Positions 44,359 to 54,653 of a stretch of 64,000 nt of DNA are shown in pieces. Within the stretch, counting starts at the first letter, position 1; every line of letters begins with the position of its first letter. The notes below the pieces were generated by a model. That model did no database searches. It saw only the letters and a list, made by a program, of their open reading frames with translations, and had not been told where the DNA came from. This DNA is from Chitinophagales bacterium. Lineage in GTDB: Bacteria; Bacteroidota; Bacteroidia; Chitinophagales; Chitinophagaceae. The DNA is taken from assembly GCA_030832085.1 (NCBI GenBank), contig JAURJU010000077.1, forward strand, positions 1 to 64,000. The letters run 5' to 3'. Both the position numbers and the translations under genes were made by a program.

Positions 44359-47154
44359 ATGAAAAATACTAAAAATAGTGTGAAAACGGGAGAGCATGAA
44401 AATCCAGGATTGCGGTTTTCGGATTTGTTTGAAGAAGGGATCAAACTTGCCCAAAAGTTTTCAGGTGACCACTGGACAGATTTCAACTATCATGACCCAG
44501 GAGTAACGATATTGGAATATGCCATCTATGCATTGATGGATCTTAGCTATCGTTCCAATTTGCCCATCGAAGATCTTTTTTTAATAGGAGTTGATGATTT
44601 TAACAATGAAAGTGAAAACCTGCTCTATGCTCCACATGATGTATTTCCAACAGATCCATATACATCGGAAGACTATCGGAAAATGATCATTGATCGTGTA
44701 AAGCTGGTTAAAAATGCATGGGTAAACCCCATTTACCAGGATCCTGCAGGGCACAAAGGCCTGTTTGAGGTATTGATACAGGGGCAGGATGATATGCACG
44801 AATCAGAAGCTGCAAAATTAGAACAGGAAATTCGTCAACTCTTTCATCAACACCGAAATCTGGGGCACGACTTGAGCGTATTAAAACTCTTGACCAGTGT
44901 TCCACTTTCCCTGGTGGGAGATATCCATTTGGAAACAGATGCAGTTGCCGAATATGTCATGGCGAAAATCTTTACGGAGTTGGATCATTATGTCAATCCG
45001 GAAATCAGAATGGAGAATCCATTTGAACTTATGGAGGAAGGGCATTCCCCAGAGACAGTATTTTCAGGCCCTAAACCTGTTCATGGCATCATCCAAGGGC
45101 ATCATCTAAAACCAAAAACTGATACGGTATACGTATCACAAATACGCAATATCATTGCGAATGTTGAAGGTGTGAAAGGTGTAGGACAAATTCAAGTAAT
45201 GCGAAAAGGACTGCCCATAAATGAAAATCAAATTTCATTCAATGCAGATACGTTTCCAACCATTGAGTTTCAAAACCTGCAAAACGAAAATTCCCATCAG
45301 CTAAAATTATTTAAAAATAACATTGAACAAGATGTTGATCCAGTAACCACCCAACAACTGATTGATTTCAATCTTGCTGAACAAAGAACGCATTACATGC
45401 GCAAGATTGAGTATAAAAATTCGCTTCCAAAAAGCAATGTCACCAAAGAACAATTGAATGTTCACTTTGCGGTACACAATGAATTTCCAGAAAATTATGC
45501 CATAGGAAAATTAAGTCAACCCAAAAATGCATCTCCTGATCGGCAGGCACAAGCCAAACAACTCAAAGCTTATTTGGCAATATTTGAACAGGTCGTGGCC
45601 AATCATTTGAGCCAACTTACGCATATGCGGGAATTGATGTCCATATCATCAAAAATTGATAAGACCTATTTCACACAAATCCCATTGGACATTGATGAAA
45701 TCCAAGAGGTACTTACCGATGACATCCCAAGCTATGAAGATTTTTTGAATGAAATTTCAAATGATCCTGCAGGTTATGCAGATCGTCGAAATAGAATTCT
45801 TGATCATTTATTGGCGCGTTTTGGAGAACAACTGGATAGTGAGATTATCAGGAAATATAAAATGCCCAACAGCAAGGAAAAAGATTGGGAAATAAGCAAT
45901 GAAATCATTCAAACAAAGGTCAATTTGCTGCAGAACATCATTTCATTGTCCCGATCCAGGAATATCTCTTTTAATTATTTGGATAAAAAAACCTGGGACA
46001 GCGATAATATTTCCAAACTTGAATGGAAACTCTTCATATCACTCAATTTCCGACACCGTAGGCGAAGGAGTTTGGTTAATCCCCTGTTGGATCATTTGCA
46101 GATGCGCCGTACCGATGATGGATCAAAGAATCTGTGGAAGGAGGAGTTGATTGACATTGTTGAATTGGGAAAACTAAAAGTTTGGAAAAGGGATAAGGAT
46201 CAATATCTATCCGAAGAGATCAGATTCCCTGATATGGAAATTAGTTTTGTAAACCGTCTTTTTTCACAGGGAACGAATCCAAAATATTTAAGGGTTGTTT
46301 CTATCCGGGAAAAAGGAGGCATTGGATTTGCAATATTGCTCCGTGGACTTGAACCTATGCAGGATCTGCTCATCTTTCAGCATCAAGATCAAACCACCTG
46401 TGAACATGTATTGGATCGATATGTTTCTTCTGTTCATGAAATCAGTATGGAGTGTGAAGGATTTCATCTTTTGGAACACATTTTGCTTCGTCCATTGGAA
46501 TTGAAATTGTTTGTTTTTTCAATCATGGATAAAAAAGGTGAAGTCCTGATGAGCGGATATTTACCAGGCAGTATTGAACAGCAGTCATTACTGGCTGAGG
46601 AATTGCCAGTAATCGGATCAAAAATAGAAAATTACAGCGTAGTTGCAGAACCTGACAGCAATTTGTTTCAGGTGGTGCTCTATGATGCAAACTATCAACC
46701 GGTCGCAAAACTCAAAAAAGCATTTCACTCTCGTGTTGGTGCGGAAAATGAACTGGCAAGGGCAGCCAAATACCTTACTTCTATTTTGGAGCGAAAAATT
46801 TTATTGGAACAAGTACTTGAAATTAACAGTATCAATGGAGAATCGATCGAGGTTCCAAACTATTTTGAATTTTCTCATTCTCTGAGTTTTATTCTGCCCA
46901 ATTGGCCATCTCGATTTGGAAATGAAGAGTTCATTCATCGGTTCAAGGGATTAATCAAGGAAAATATACCGGCTCATTTCACAGCGCATGTTTATTTATT
47001 GGATCCCGCAACGATGTACAGATTTGAAGATTTGTATTCAAAATGGCTTAAAGCAAAGGCATCCGACAATCAGCCATTGTCAACAATAGATCAACTTTCG
47101 GCGCGTATCATACAACTGCTGGTTGAATGTAAAACCAATGGAATGTTGAAATGA
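44359..47154 (+). CDS. Baseplate wedge protein, Afp12/gp7-like
   Basis: A 931-residue protein. The N-terminal region has FNYHDPGVTILEYAIYALMDLSYRSNLPIEDLF (about residues 41-73), a hallmark of the Afp12-like baseplate family. Later blocks such as QAKQLKAYLAIFEQVVANHLSQLTHMRELMS (about 395-425) and FHLLEHILLRPL (about 705) are typical. It partners baseplate J in the wedge. It follows the fibre-like gene by 1 bp and overlaps the tape-measure gene by ATGA. Confidence 0.9.
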   Translation: MKNTKNSVKTGEHENPGLRFSDLFEEGIKLAQKFSGDHWTDFNYHDPGVTILEYAIYALMDLSYRSNLPIEDLFLIGVDDFNNESENLLYAPHDVFPTDPYTSEDYRKMIIDRVKLVKNAWVNPIYQDPAGHKGLFEVLIQGQDDMHESEAAKLEQEIRQLFHQHRNLGHDLSVLKLLTSVPLSLVGDIHLETDAVAEYVMAKIFTELDHYVNPEIRMENPFELMEEGHSPETVFSGPKPVHGIIQGHHLKPKTDTVYVSQIRNIIANVEGVKGVGQIQVMRKGLPINENQISFNADTFPTIEFQNLQNENSHQLKLFKNNIEQDVDPVTTQQLIDFNLAEQRTHYMRKIEYKNSLPKSNVTKEQLNVHFAVHNEFPENYAIGKLSQPKNASPDRQAQAKQLKAYLAIFEQVVANHLSQLTHMRELMSISSKIDKTYFTQIPLDIDEIQEVLTDDIPSYEDFLNEISNDPAGYADRRNRILDHLLARFGEQLDSEIIRKYKMPNSKEKDWEISNEIIQTKVNLLQNIISLSRSRNISFNYLDKKTWDSDNISKLEWKLFISLNFRHRRRRSLVNPLLDHLQMRRTDDGSKNLWKEELIDIVELGKLKVWKRDKDQYLSEEIRFPDMEISFVNRLFSQGTNPKYLRVVSIREKGGIGFAILLRGLEPMQDLLIFQHQDQTTCEHVLDRYVSSVHEISMECEGFHLLEHILLRPLELKLFVFSIMDKKGEVLMSGYLPGSIEQQSLLAEELPVIGSKIENYSVVAEPDSNLFQVVLYDANYQPVAKLKKAFHSRVGAENELARAAKYLTSILERKILLEQVLEINSINGESIEVPNYFEFSHSLSFILPNWPSRFGNEEFIHRFKGLIKENIPAHFTAHVYLLDPATMYRFEDLYSKWLKAKASDNQPLSTIDQLSARIIQLLVECKTNGMLK

Positions 47155-50100
47155 GTGATACTCATCTTATCCAGCGACAAGTATTTCAAATTGATATTGA
47201 TTCTGAATCAGAATTTAAACCGGTGAGCGATATATTGATGCAACTCATGAAAAATGAATTGCGTTTGTTTATCGATAAAACATTGAGTGCTACAGTAAAA
47301 TCAAATGAATATGTTCAAATTGATCGTCTGGAAATAAATTTGGGTAATCTTGATTTGAAAAATATCAGGGAGGAGGTGATAACAGCTTTTAAAAATATTT
47401 TTCCTTCCCTCGTCAATCAAAAAATATCTACGCTTCGTACAGCAAAAAAAAGCATATTTCGCTCAAGGGACAGAAACCATCAGGCGATTTTATATTTTAT
47501 TGCCTATGGGAAAAAGGCATCATGGTCTCCATCTGATGCACCATCAATAGATCATTCAATAAGAACATTTGTCCGAAAGAGAAAACGAAATGGTGTATTG
47601 AAATTATGGCAATATGGCTCCAAGGATGCAACAATCAGAGCACGAATCCTCAATTTACTGAGAATTGACGATCTTCTACATCTATACTTGACCACCTCCA
47701 AAGGAGTGGTTATAAAGGAAAAGAAAATCTGGGACAACATCATACAGTTGCTGCAACAGCATATTTCTTATATACCAGGAAAAGGGGAAATTAATGCAGT
47801 GATCAAAGAAAATTTGATGGAATTTTTAATCCGTTCTTCTGCGTCACAAAAGATGGATCCTTTGCACAATGATCCCCTAGATCTGCTGTTAGGACTTCAT
47901 ATTGATAGCATGCCTGCTTCAGTTGCGGCGAAAATACTAAATGGAAAAAAGGGATGGAATAAATCACCCACTGCAACAGCTGCAATACCTCATCTTGAAA
48001 GGCTATTGACAAGAACAGGAAACAGTGAAATCGACATATCTATACCTCCGTTGGCAGATTTTAAACTTTTTTTAGAAAGAGGCTATATTCCACGTCCATT
48101 GCATGACAGGGGATATTCAAACATAAATGCGCTGTTTCGGTATTTGATGCATCACCATATTGAGGAATTGCGTGTATTCTTGAAGGTAATGGGGCGCAAG
48201 ACCTTGGCCCGGGGACGTTTTCTGGATAGGGTTGCGCAACCCAATATTGAGATGTTTTTTGCTAAAGTTGCTCCAGAAAATGCCGAGATGTTCAAATGGA
48301 TTAAAGATGCATATTTACCCGTACATAAAATTCATCATCTCATCAAGCAACCCCTTGCTAAAATAATAAAATCCATCAATGAGATAACACTTGACATCTT
48401 TACGCGTGAAAACTTCAATGGCATTTCAAATGAAGCGTTTATAGAAATGCATATCAGGGGAATGTCTCAGAAACTCAATGTCAAAACCGAAATATTACTG
48501 CATTCCATTTTTCAGGTTGAAAGACACAAGAATAATCTGTTAGACAATAAATTTGAAAATTTTGTTGCTGCAATAAAAAATATAAAAAAAGGGAAAGGGC
48601 AAACCAGGTTTCAAGTTCCAGCATTGGATGAAAAAGGAATTGAAGGAAAAAACAAGCTTGAAGACAGCTGGAATAAATCTGTGGATAGAGATTTTATTTT
48701 GCCTACGGCTGTACTGAAAGAGCTTCTTTTTCTAAAAAAAACAGGCATTTTAGGTTCATATCAAGTCAGGGTGCATGAATTCTTACAAGATCAAATCAAA
48801 CTGCGAAAAGCAAATCAGGTTAATAGCGAGATAGTTAATGATGACATTTTTATCAAATTGGTACAGTACCTCCAATTGAATGAAACTTTTTTTGAAGAAA
48901 TAATTTTATTGAGCAGGGAATTGCTTACTTCTTCATCAGTAAATAATCAAAGTTTACTCGTAAAGAGCGTAGAAAAACAAAACTCTTATTCTGCAGAAAA
49001 TGAGAATGGAAAGGGATTATTGGAACATTTGATCAAGCACAGAGAAAGATACCAGCCGCAGGATATACGTGTTTTAGTGAATTCATTCTTGAAAAAAGAA
49101 AGGGTTTCACAGCATATTTTTGAACAGCTTGTTCTTATACTTTTTAATGACAGAAGCAAGCAGATCATAAAATCATTGAAAACATGGTTCAAGATCAATT
49201 CAATGCATTTGAATAAAAACATGATTGATTCGTTACAGTCAAGATTTATACATTTGTCCCTTCAATTTACTGATCCACAAAGAAACCTCTCACGCATCTT
49301 CATAAATTTGCAAGAGACCGTTGATCAAGAAATACAACAACATTTAAAAACTCCAGAAGAAGTAAGAAATGTATTTAGTGACAGGGGCGAGCTGGTATTT
49401 CAACAACAAAAAGCCAAAAAGAGATCCCCGGTTTTTATTAAAGAAAATCAACTGCTTGCGCTATATTCAATCATTCAACTCGAAAATGAGTTGGAAGGAA
49501 TTGTAAGTGACTCTTTTTACAACAATATCATTTACAGCTTTGATCTCTTGAGATGGAAATACCGAGATGAATTTTTTGAGATTCTCCAAAAGAATAGCAC
49601 AAATCCCGAGTTTATTCAATTTTTGACAGATGAATCAAATCTACCAATTTGGAAAGCAATTGTATCTATAATTCCTGAGTTGGTAAGCAGGAGAATGAAT
49701 GAACTAATAAGGTCAACCAATTTTCTCTTTCAATTTCTATCACTCACCACCTTGACAAAAGAGAAACTACAAGAATTTATCATCTCTAATGCAATCGGCT
49801 TTTATTTTCTGTCAACAGATGAACTTCCAGATGCATACTCCTTCTTTATGCATGCAATTGCGCAAGCTAAAAAAGAAGACGTATTGACCAACGAACAAGA
49901 CTTGGTTTCGGTGAAAAGATTGCATAAAAATTGGCCTACTTTTTTGAGGTATATAAAACTAACGAATGAAGATAAGAAGTTAAGCATTGCCAATAAACAA
50001 CCGGAACTTTTACTAAAGGCTGTTAAAGAAACATATACATGGCCCTTAGATTTTATACCTACGCTATCAACAAGAGCAGAAAAGGATATAATTCTTCAAA

Positions 50101-53100
50101 CCTCTTTCTTTACATTTCAGTTTGTACTCAATAAATTCTCATTTCCTCCCGGACATGCTTTTGAAAATGAAAGTATATGGCAAAATGCTTTGTATTTCCG
50201 TACATTACTCCAGCAGGAAATTGGTTTATTAACCCGTGTTTGGTCATTGGCAAAAACACCAAGGCAAAAGGAATTGTTTTTAAAATGGGTCGATGAACCC
50301 ATGGCCTTTGAATTGTTGGCCTTGATTTTCAACAGTACTGAAGAACAAATAAAATTATTGATTGGTGAATGGACAACTCGATTCTCTTTTCTAAAAGCAA
50401 CAGATTGGACTACTGATCTTATTGATTTTATACAAACCAGAAAAAAGCCCAATGATTTACAAGAATTGATTGTTCAGTATTTGATTCAGTATACCAGAAT
50501 TCACCAACTTGATGTATTGACAGTAAAGAAAGAGATTGATGTGGTGAACGGCTTCTCAGTACTCAGGAGCTTACCGATCAAGACAATTCGATGGAAAGAA
50601 CTGCCATTCATCTTATCACTGTATGAACCCAACAAACCCGAATGGCATAATTTCATCTTGAAATGGGCAATTGCATTGGATGTTTTTGCGCCATCAGTTT
50701 CCAGCAAGGTAAAACTAAAATTCTTCTTAAGGTTAATTGAACGCAGCCAAGAAAAACAATCTAAAATTGAAATAAGCAAGGATATTGAATTTTATTTTAA
50801 GATTTTGAGCAAATTATCAGCAGCTGATGCAATCCCTTTCTTGCATTTGCTACATGAGGAAGGAGTGGAGCTTTTAGAATTTGTTCGACATCAACCTGGA
50901 TTAATGACATCAGATCATTTCCCTTATGAGCAGATTGTTTTGAGAGTAAGTGCAACGCACTTAAAAGACGCAGATCGTGATACTATTTTTGCGCGTATAT
51001 TAGAAGAATTGGGCTCCTCTACCAACAGTAGATTAATCCCTACTGCACTCAGCAAAAAGCTGTTCTCCAAAACAGGTCAAATTTCTACCAAAAATCATTT
51101 GGCCAAAATAACAGATGTTTGGTACAACGATTTATCAAAAGATTTCCCATTTCAATTTTCAGACCATCTATCTCTTACCCAAGAGGCTATACAAGAAGTA
51201 CAAAAGAAATGGTCAACAACTTTTATTCGGATCTATGGCGTTTGGATGAACGGTTTAAGCAATTTGACCTTGGGTACAAGCGAGCCCAACCAAATTTTCT
51301 TGTTCAAGGCCTTGGCCAAAATTCATAAAAGGAATCTCCATGGAAGTGAAAAGATTCATGCCGTGATTTTTTTGGAAATCATAAAATCGTTGCCCGCTGG
51401 TGAAAAAGAGGTACTTGATGTTTTGAGAGCAATGAATGGATTGATTTCTTTTGAATTCTTGTTGAATACCGATGTGTTTTATTGGCTAAGCTACAATTTG
51501 AGCAAATTAGAAGGTATTACAAAGTATTTGGACGAAACAAACAAAGAGATCCATGAAAAATGGATGCACAAATTGGGACAATCTGAGATTGCTGAATCCC
51601 CAGTGGAAAAGCACCCAGTACTGTTTGATAAAAAAGAGCTCAGCTTGATGTATGAGGACGATTTTTTATTTTCGAAAATTCAAGCTGCAGCCATCTCACC
51701 AGAAATGAGCATGTGGCTGAATGAAGGATTTGTTGATCTTGGGCATGAAATGAATATCAGGATCGAAATCCACAAGACGCCTGTTATGCTATTGCTGAAA
51801 AGTACCTTTCTGCATAAAACTGTAATAAGTAAATTGGTTGATTGGCTTGGACCTTCGGAATTGGGCCGACAGTTTGAATTGCTCTTGAAAGCAAATATTC
51901 ACTCAAGCACGGCCTATCAAAGTTTTCAAAAACTATTGGTTTACTTTTTTGAACATGCTGAAAAAAATGAGCATGTTCAATTTATATTGTTGTTGAATAA
52001 ACTTATACAACGAAATAAATACTGGAACAAGGAGAAATTTTGGGTACAATTTTTCCAAGATACAGCAGCTTTACCAACAATGGAAGGGGCAATAATACAG
52101 CATGCAATCAAAAGGCCGAGCCTGCGCAAATCAGGCGCAATAAAACAAATCATACAATGGCATTTGGACCAATCCAGCACAACAACCATTGCTCCATTAA
52201 TGGTCTTGGAAAAATACATCATTGGAGATGCACTCACTTTAATCAATTCCAACTGGACTTTGCACAAAATAAAAAAATCGATTAAACAGGTTTGGACCTC
52301 AAAAGACAAGCACTTCCCTTTTTTACTCTTTACATTGAGCAGCCAGGAGTTGTACAGGAGACGCATTCTGGAACTCATGGAAGAGTTTGGAGAGCAGACA
52401 ATATTGGAAAAAATTCATCCAAGATTATGGGCAGAATGGAATTTGTTGGAAAATATTTTTGTACAGAATTTTGGCATATCCATACCCCTTAATTTGGGTG
52501 TGAAAAATGACAAGGACTTGTGGGATATGTTTTTATACAATTGGTCTGTAAAAGGATATAAGCTCATTGACCCATTGATATTATTGAGAGAGGTAGTGCT
52601 GTTGTTGGTCCCCAAGTTGGATCTCGTTGCACTAAATACCATTCGAACTTTTGATTCAACAGTTTTGGGTTATACTGAAAAAACAACCTGGAAGCGATTG
52701 ATAACAATGGTTCCTGAACTAAGACCAGCATCGGTTGAAAAGTCAAAGCCGTGGAAGCAAACACGGGAAACAGAGATTGATTTACCAGATGAAGAAGATG
52801 CAGCCGAAGGAATAACCATACAAAATGCGGGATTGGTATTGCTGTGGCCGTACTTGAGCCGTTATTTTAAATTATTAAAATTGATGGAGGGAAATGCCTT
52901 CGTAGACGACAGGGCATTGGAACGGGCCATTCAGCTTACACAGTATTTGGTCAATTTTAAAACAAATATTGATGAAAAGGAGTTGATGTTGAACAAGTTA
53001 TTGTGCGGCGCTGCATTCAAATTTCCTATAGGTACAGATTTTGAACCCAATGCTGAAGAAGCTTCAATGTCTAGGAAAATATTACAAGGTGCGGTTCAAA

Positions 53101-53306
53101 ATTGGGACCAGATGAAAAATACCAGACCAGAAACCTTTCAGGAAACATTTCTGCAAAGGGAAGGACGCCTTTATAAGATGGAAGATCGATGGGAGTTGGT
53201 AGTGGAGAAGAAGGCTTATGATATGCTCTTGGATAGTTTGCCATGGAATATTTCTATGATCCAATTGAGTTGGATGTCCGATAGATTAGTAGTAATTTGG
53301 AGATGA
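47151..53306 (+). CDS. Contractile injection system tape-measure protein (Afp14-like)
   Basis: A 2051-residue protein. The N-terminal 90 residues match the CIS_TMP start: IQRQVFQIDIDSESEFKPVSD and YVQIDRLEINLGNLDL. The C-terminal block is conserved too: GLVLLWPYLSRYFKLL near 1893-1908, then TQYLVN, DEKELMLNKLLCGAAFKFPIG near 1940-1960. Between them lie about 1800 helical, poorly conserved residues with Leu-rich stretches. It sets the particle length, so this large size hints at a long particle. It has the highest A+T content in the window. It overlaps the AAA+ gene by ATGA. Confidence 0.93.
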   Translation: MSDTHLIQRQVFQIDIDSESEFKPVSDILMQLMKNELRLFIDKTLSATVKSNEYVQIDRLEINLGNLDLKNIREEVITAFKNIFPSLVNQKISTLRTAKKSIFRSRDRNHQAILYFIAYGKKASWSPSDAPSIDHSIRTFVRKRKRNGVLKLWQYGSKDATIRARILNLLRIDDLLHLYLTTSKGVVIKEKKIWDNIIQLLQQHISYIPGKGEINAVIKENLMEFLIRSSASQKMDPLHNDPLDLLLGLHIDSMPASVAAKILNGKKGWNKSPTATAAIPHLERLLTRTGNSEIDISIPPLADFKLFLERGYIPRPLHDRGYSNINALFRYLMHHHIEELRVFLKVMGRKTLARGRFLDRVAQPNIEMFFAKVAPENAEMFKWIKDAYLPVHKIHHLIKQPLAKIIKSINEITLDIFTRENFNGISNEAFIEMHIRGMSQKLNVKTEILLHSIFQVERHKNNLLDNKFENFVAAIKNIKKGKGQTRFQVPALDEKGIEGKNKLEDSWNKSVDRDFILPTAVLKELLFLKKTGILGSYQVRVHEFLQDQIKLRKANQVNSEIVNDDIFIKLVQYLQLNETFFEEIILLSRELLTSSSVNNQSLLVKSVEKQNSYSAENENGKGLLEHLIKHRERYQPQDIRVLVNSFLKKERVSQHIFEQLVLILFNDRSKQIIKSLKTWFKINSMHLNKNMIDSLQSRFIHLSLQFTDPQRNLSRIFINLQETVDQEIQQHLKTPEEVRNVFSDRGELVFQQQKAKKRSPVFIKENQLLALYSIIQLENELEGIVSDSFYNNIIYSFDLLRWKYRDEFFEILQKNSTNPEFIQFLTDESNLPIWKAIVSIIPELVSRRMNELIRSTNFLFQFLSLTTLTKEKLQEFIISNAIGFYFLSTDELPDAYSFFMHAIAQAKKEDVLTNEQDLVSVKRLHKNWPTFLRYIKLTNEDKKLSIANKQPELLLKAVKETYTWPLDFIPTLSTRAEKDIILQTSFFTFQFVLNKFSFPPGHAFENESIWQNALYFRTLLQQEIGLLTRVWSLAKTPRQKELFLKWVDEPMAFELLALIFNSTEEQIKLLIGEWTTRFSFLKATDWTTDLIDFIQTRKKPNDLQELIVQYLIQYTRIHQLDVLTVKKEIDVVNGFSVLRSLPIKTIRWKELPFILSLYEPNKPEWHNFILKWAIALDVFAPSVSSKVKLKFFLRLIERSQEKQSKIEISKDIEFYFKILSKLSAADAIPFLHLLHEEGVELLEFVRHQPGLMTSDHFPYEQIVLRVSATHLKDADRDTIFARILEELGSSTNSRLIPTALSKKLFSKTGQISTKNHLAKITDVWYNDLSKDFPFQFSDHLSLTQEAIQEVQKKWSTTFIRIYGVWMNGLSNLTLGTSEPNQIFLFKALAKIHKRNLHGSEKIHAVIFLEIIKSLPAGEKEVLDVLRAMNGLISFEFLLNTDVFYWLSYNLSKLEGITKYLDETNKEIHEKWMHKLGQSEIAESPVEKHPVLFDKKELSLMYEDDFLFSKIQAAAISPEMSMWLNEGFVDLGHEMNIRIEIHKTPVMLLLKSTFLHKTVISKLVDWLGPSELGRQFELLLKANIHSSTAYQSFQKLLVYFFEHAEKNEHVQFILLLNKLIQRNKYWNKEKFWVQFFQDTAALPTMEGAIIQHAIKRPSLRKSGAIKQIIQWHLDQSSTTTIAPLMVLEKYIIGDALTLINSNWTLHKIKKSIKQVWTSKDKHFPFLLFTLSSQELYRRRILELMEEFGEQTILEKIHPRLWAEWNLLENIFVQNFGISIPLNLGVKNDKDLWDMFLYNWSVKGYKLIDPLILLREVVLLLVPKLDLVALNTIRTFDSTVLGYTEKTTWKRLITMVPELRPASVEKSKPWKQTRETEIDLPDEEDAAEGITIQNAGLVLLWPYLSRYFKLLKLMEGNAFVDDRALERAIQLTQYLVNFKTNIDEKELMLNKLLCGAAFKFPIGTDFEPNAEEASMSRKILQGAVQNWDQMKNTRPETFQETFLQREGRLYKMEDRWELVVEKKAYDMLLDSLPWNISMIQLSWMSDRLVVIWR

Positions 53307-54652
53307 AAATGATCGAAAACATACATAGCACAAAATTCATAGAAAAGGAAATCAAATGGTTTTCACAGGTGCTGGATGCCAGGATGGAGAGTTACTTTCA
53401 AGATCAGGAATTTACGGTTGAATCGTTGGCAGCCCCCGCTGTGAATGCCAAAGAAAGTTTTTATGAAGAGCTGCTCTTGCGATTTCAAATGGGTCTTGCA
53501 GAACGGATTGCACTGATTATGGCACTTATCCCTCATCTGCAACCCTCAGTATTTGATCGCTTTTTTATTCAAAATAAATCTATTGGAAGAATTTTTTCTG
53601 AGTTTGGAGGCATTGATAACAGCATGCACAGGGGATTTATTCCAACGGGCGAAACGGTAAGTTTTGTCATTGCCGGAAAAGATATTTTCTTGCGCAAGGA
53701 AGTTGCCAAGTTGTTTACTGAGCATCACTTTTTTCGAAAACAGAACATTTTACGGTTGAATTACAATGGCAGTTCGGAAACAATTTGGGCTGGCAAATTG
53801 ACCATCTCTCAAGAATATTTATCTTATTTGGTCAAAGAGGAAAATTTTGAACCTGATTTTGATGCACAGTTTCCTGCTTCCAGAATCAATACATCATTGA
53901 ATATTCATGATTTGATTCTTAGCCCCAACATCATGGAAGAAGTACGGCACATACAAATCTGGATGGATCACCAGAAAGAGCTGAGCCAAAATGAACATCT
54001 TAGAAAGCGGTTTAAAAAAGGATACAGGGCTTTATTTTACGGATCACCGGGCACAGGTAAAACACTAACTGCCTCACTGTTGGGTGCAACCCATAATAGA
54101 AAAGTATATAGAATTGATCTGTCGCAAATCGTGTCGAAGTATATTGGTGAAACAGAGAAAAATTTAGCCAATATATTTGACATGGCTGAAAATAAAGATT
54201 GGATCCTGTTTTTTGATGAAGCCGAATCGCTGTTTTCCAAAAGAACTGATATTGGTGATTCAAAAGATAAATTTGCAAATCAGGAAACCTCTTTTTTGCT
54301 TCAACGCATCGAAGATTATGACGGGTTGATAATTTTGGCGACCAATTTAAAACCCAATATTGACAGGGCTTTTACCAGGCGTTTCCAATCTATTGTTAAC
54401 TTTACCATGCCGCAATCCAAAGAGCGGGAACAATTGTGGAGTAAAGCATTGAACAATATGGAAGTATCAGATAATGTAAGTTTTTCTGATTTGGCAAGAA
54501 AATTTGAGCTGTCAGGCGGATCAATCAACAATGCGGTTCAATTTGCCTGGTTACAGTCCAGAACAAGAGACCCTAAAGTCATCACTGTTGAAGATCTGAT
54601 ATTGGGAGCAACCCGCGAGTTGGGAAAAGAAGGAAAGTCATCAAAAAGTTAA
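53303..54652 (+). CDS. AAA+ ATPase of the eCIS (Afp15-like)
   Basis: A 449-residue AAA+ protein. An N-terminal helical domain (about 1-180) is followed by the ATPase: Walker A GSPGTGKT near residue 247, Walker B WILFFDEAESLFSKR near 303, sensor 1 in LIILATNLKPNID, and the Arg-finger region DRAFTRRFQSIV. It is the sign gene that separates eCIS from T6SS, which uses ClpV. Its role is in assembly of the particle. It is translationally coupled to the tape-measure gene (4-bp overlap at 53303-53306). The ATG at 53303 is used rather than a TTG at 53297. Confidence 0.95.
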   Translation: MKMIENIHSTKFIEKEIKWFSQVLDARMESYFQDQEFTVESLAAPAVNAKESFYEELLLRFQMGLAERIALIMALIPHLQPSVFDRFFIQNKSIGRIFSEFGGIDNSMHRGFIPTGETVSFVIAGKDIFLRKEVAKLFTEHHFFRKQNILRLNYNGSSETIWAGKLTISQEYLSYLVKEENFEPDFDAQFPASRINTSLNIHDLILSPNIMEEVRHIQIWMDHQKELSQNEHLRKRFKKGYRALFYGSPGTGKTLTASLLGATHNRKVYRIDLSQIVSKYIGETEKNLANIFDMAENKDWILFFDEAESLFSKRTDIGDSKDKFANQETSFLLQRIEDYDGLIILATNLKPNIDRAFTRRFQSIVNFTMPQSKEREQLWSKALNNMEVSDNVSFSDLARKFELSGGSINNAVQFAWLQSRTRDPKVITVEDLILGATRELGKEGKSSKS

Positions 54653-54653
54653 T

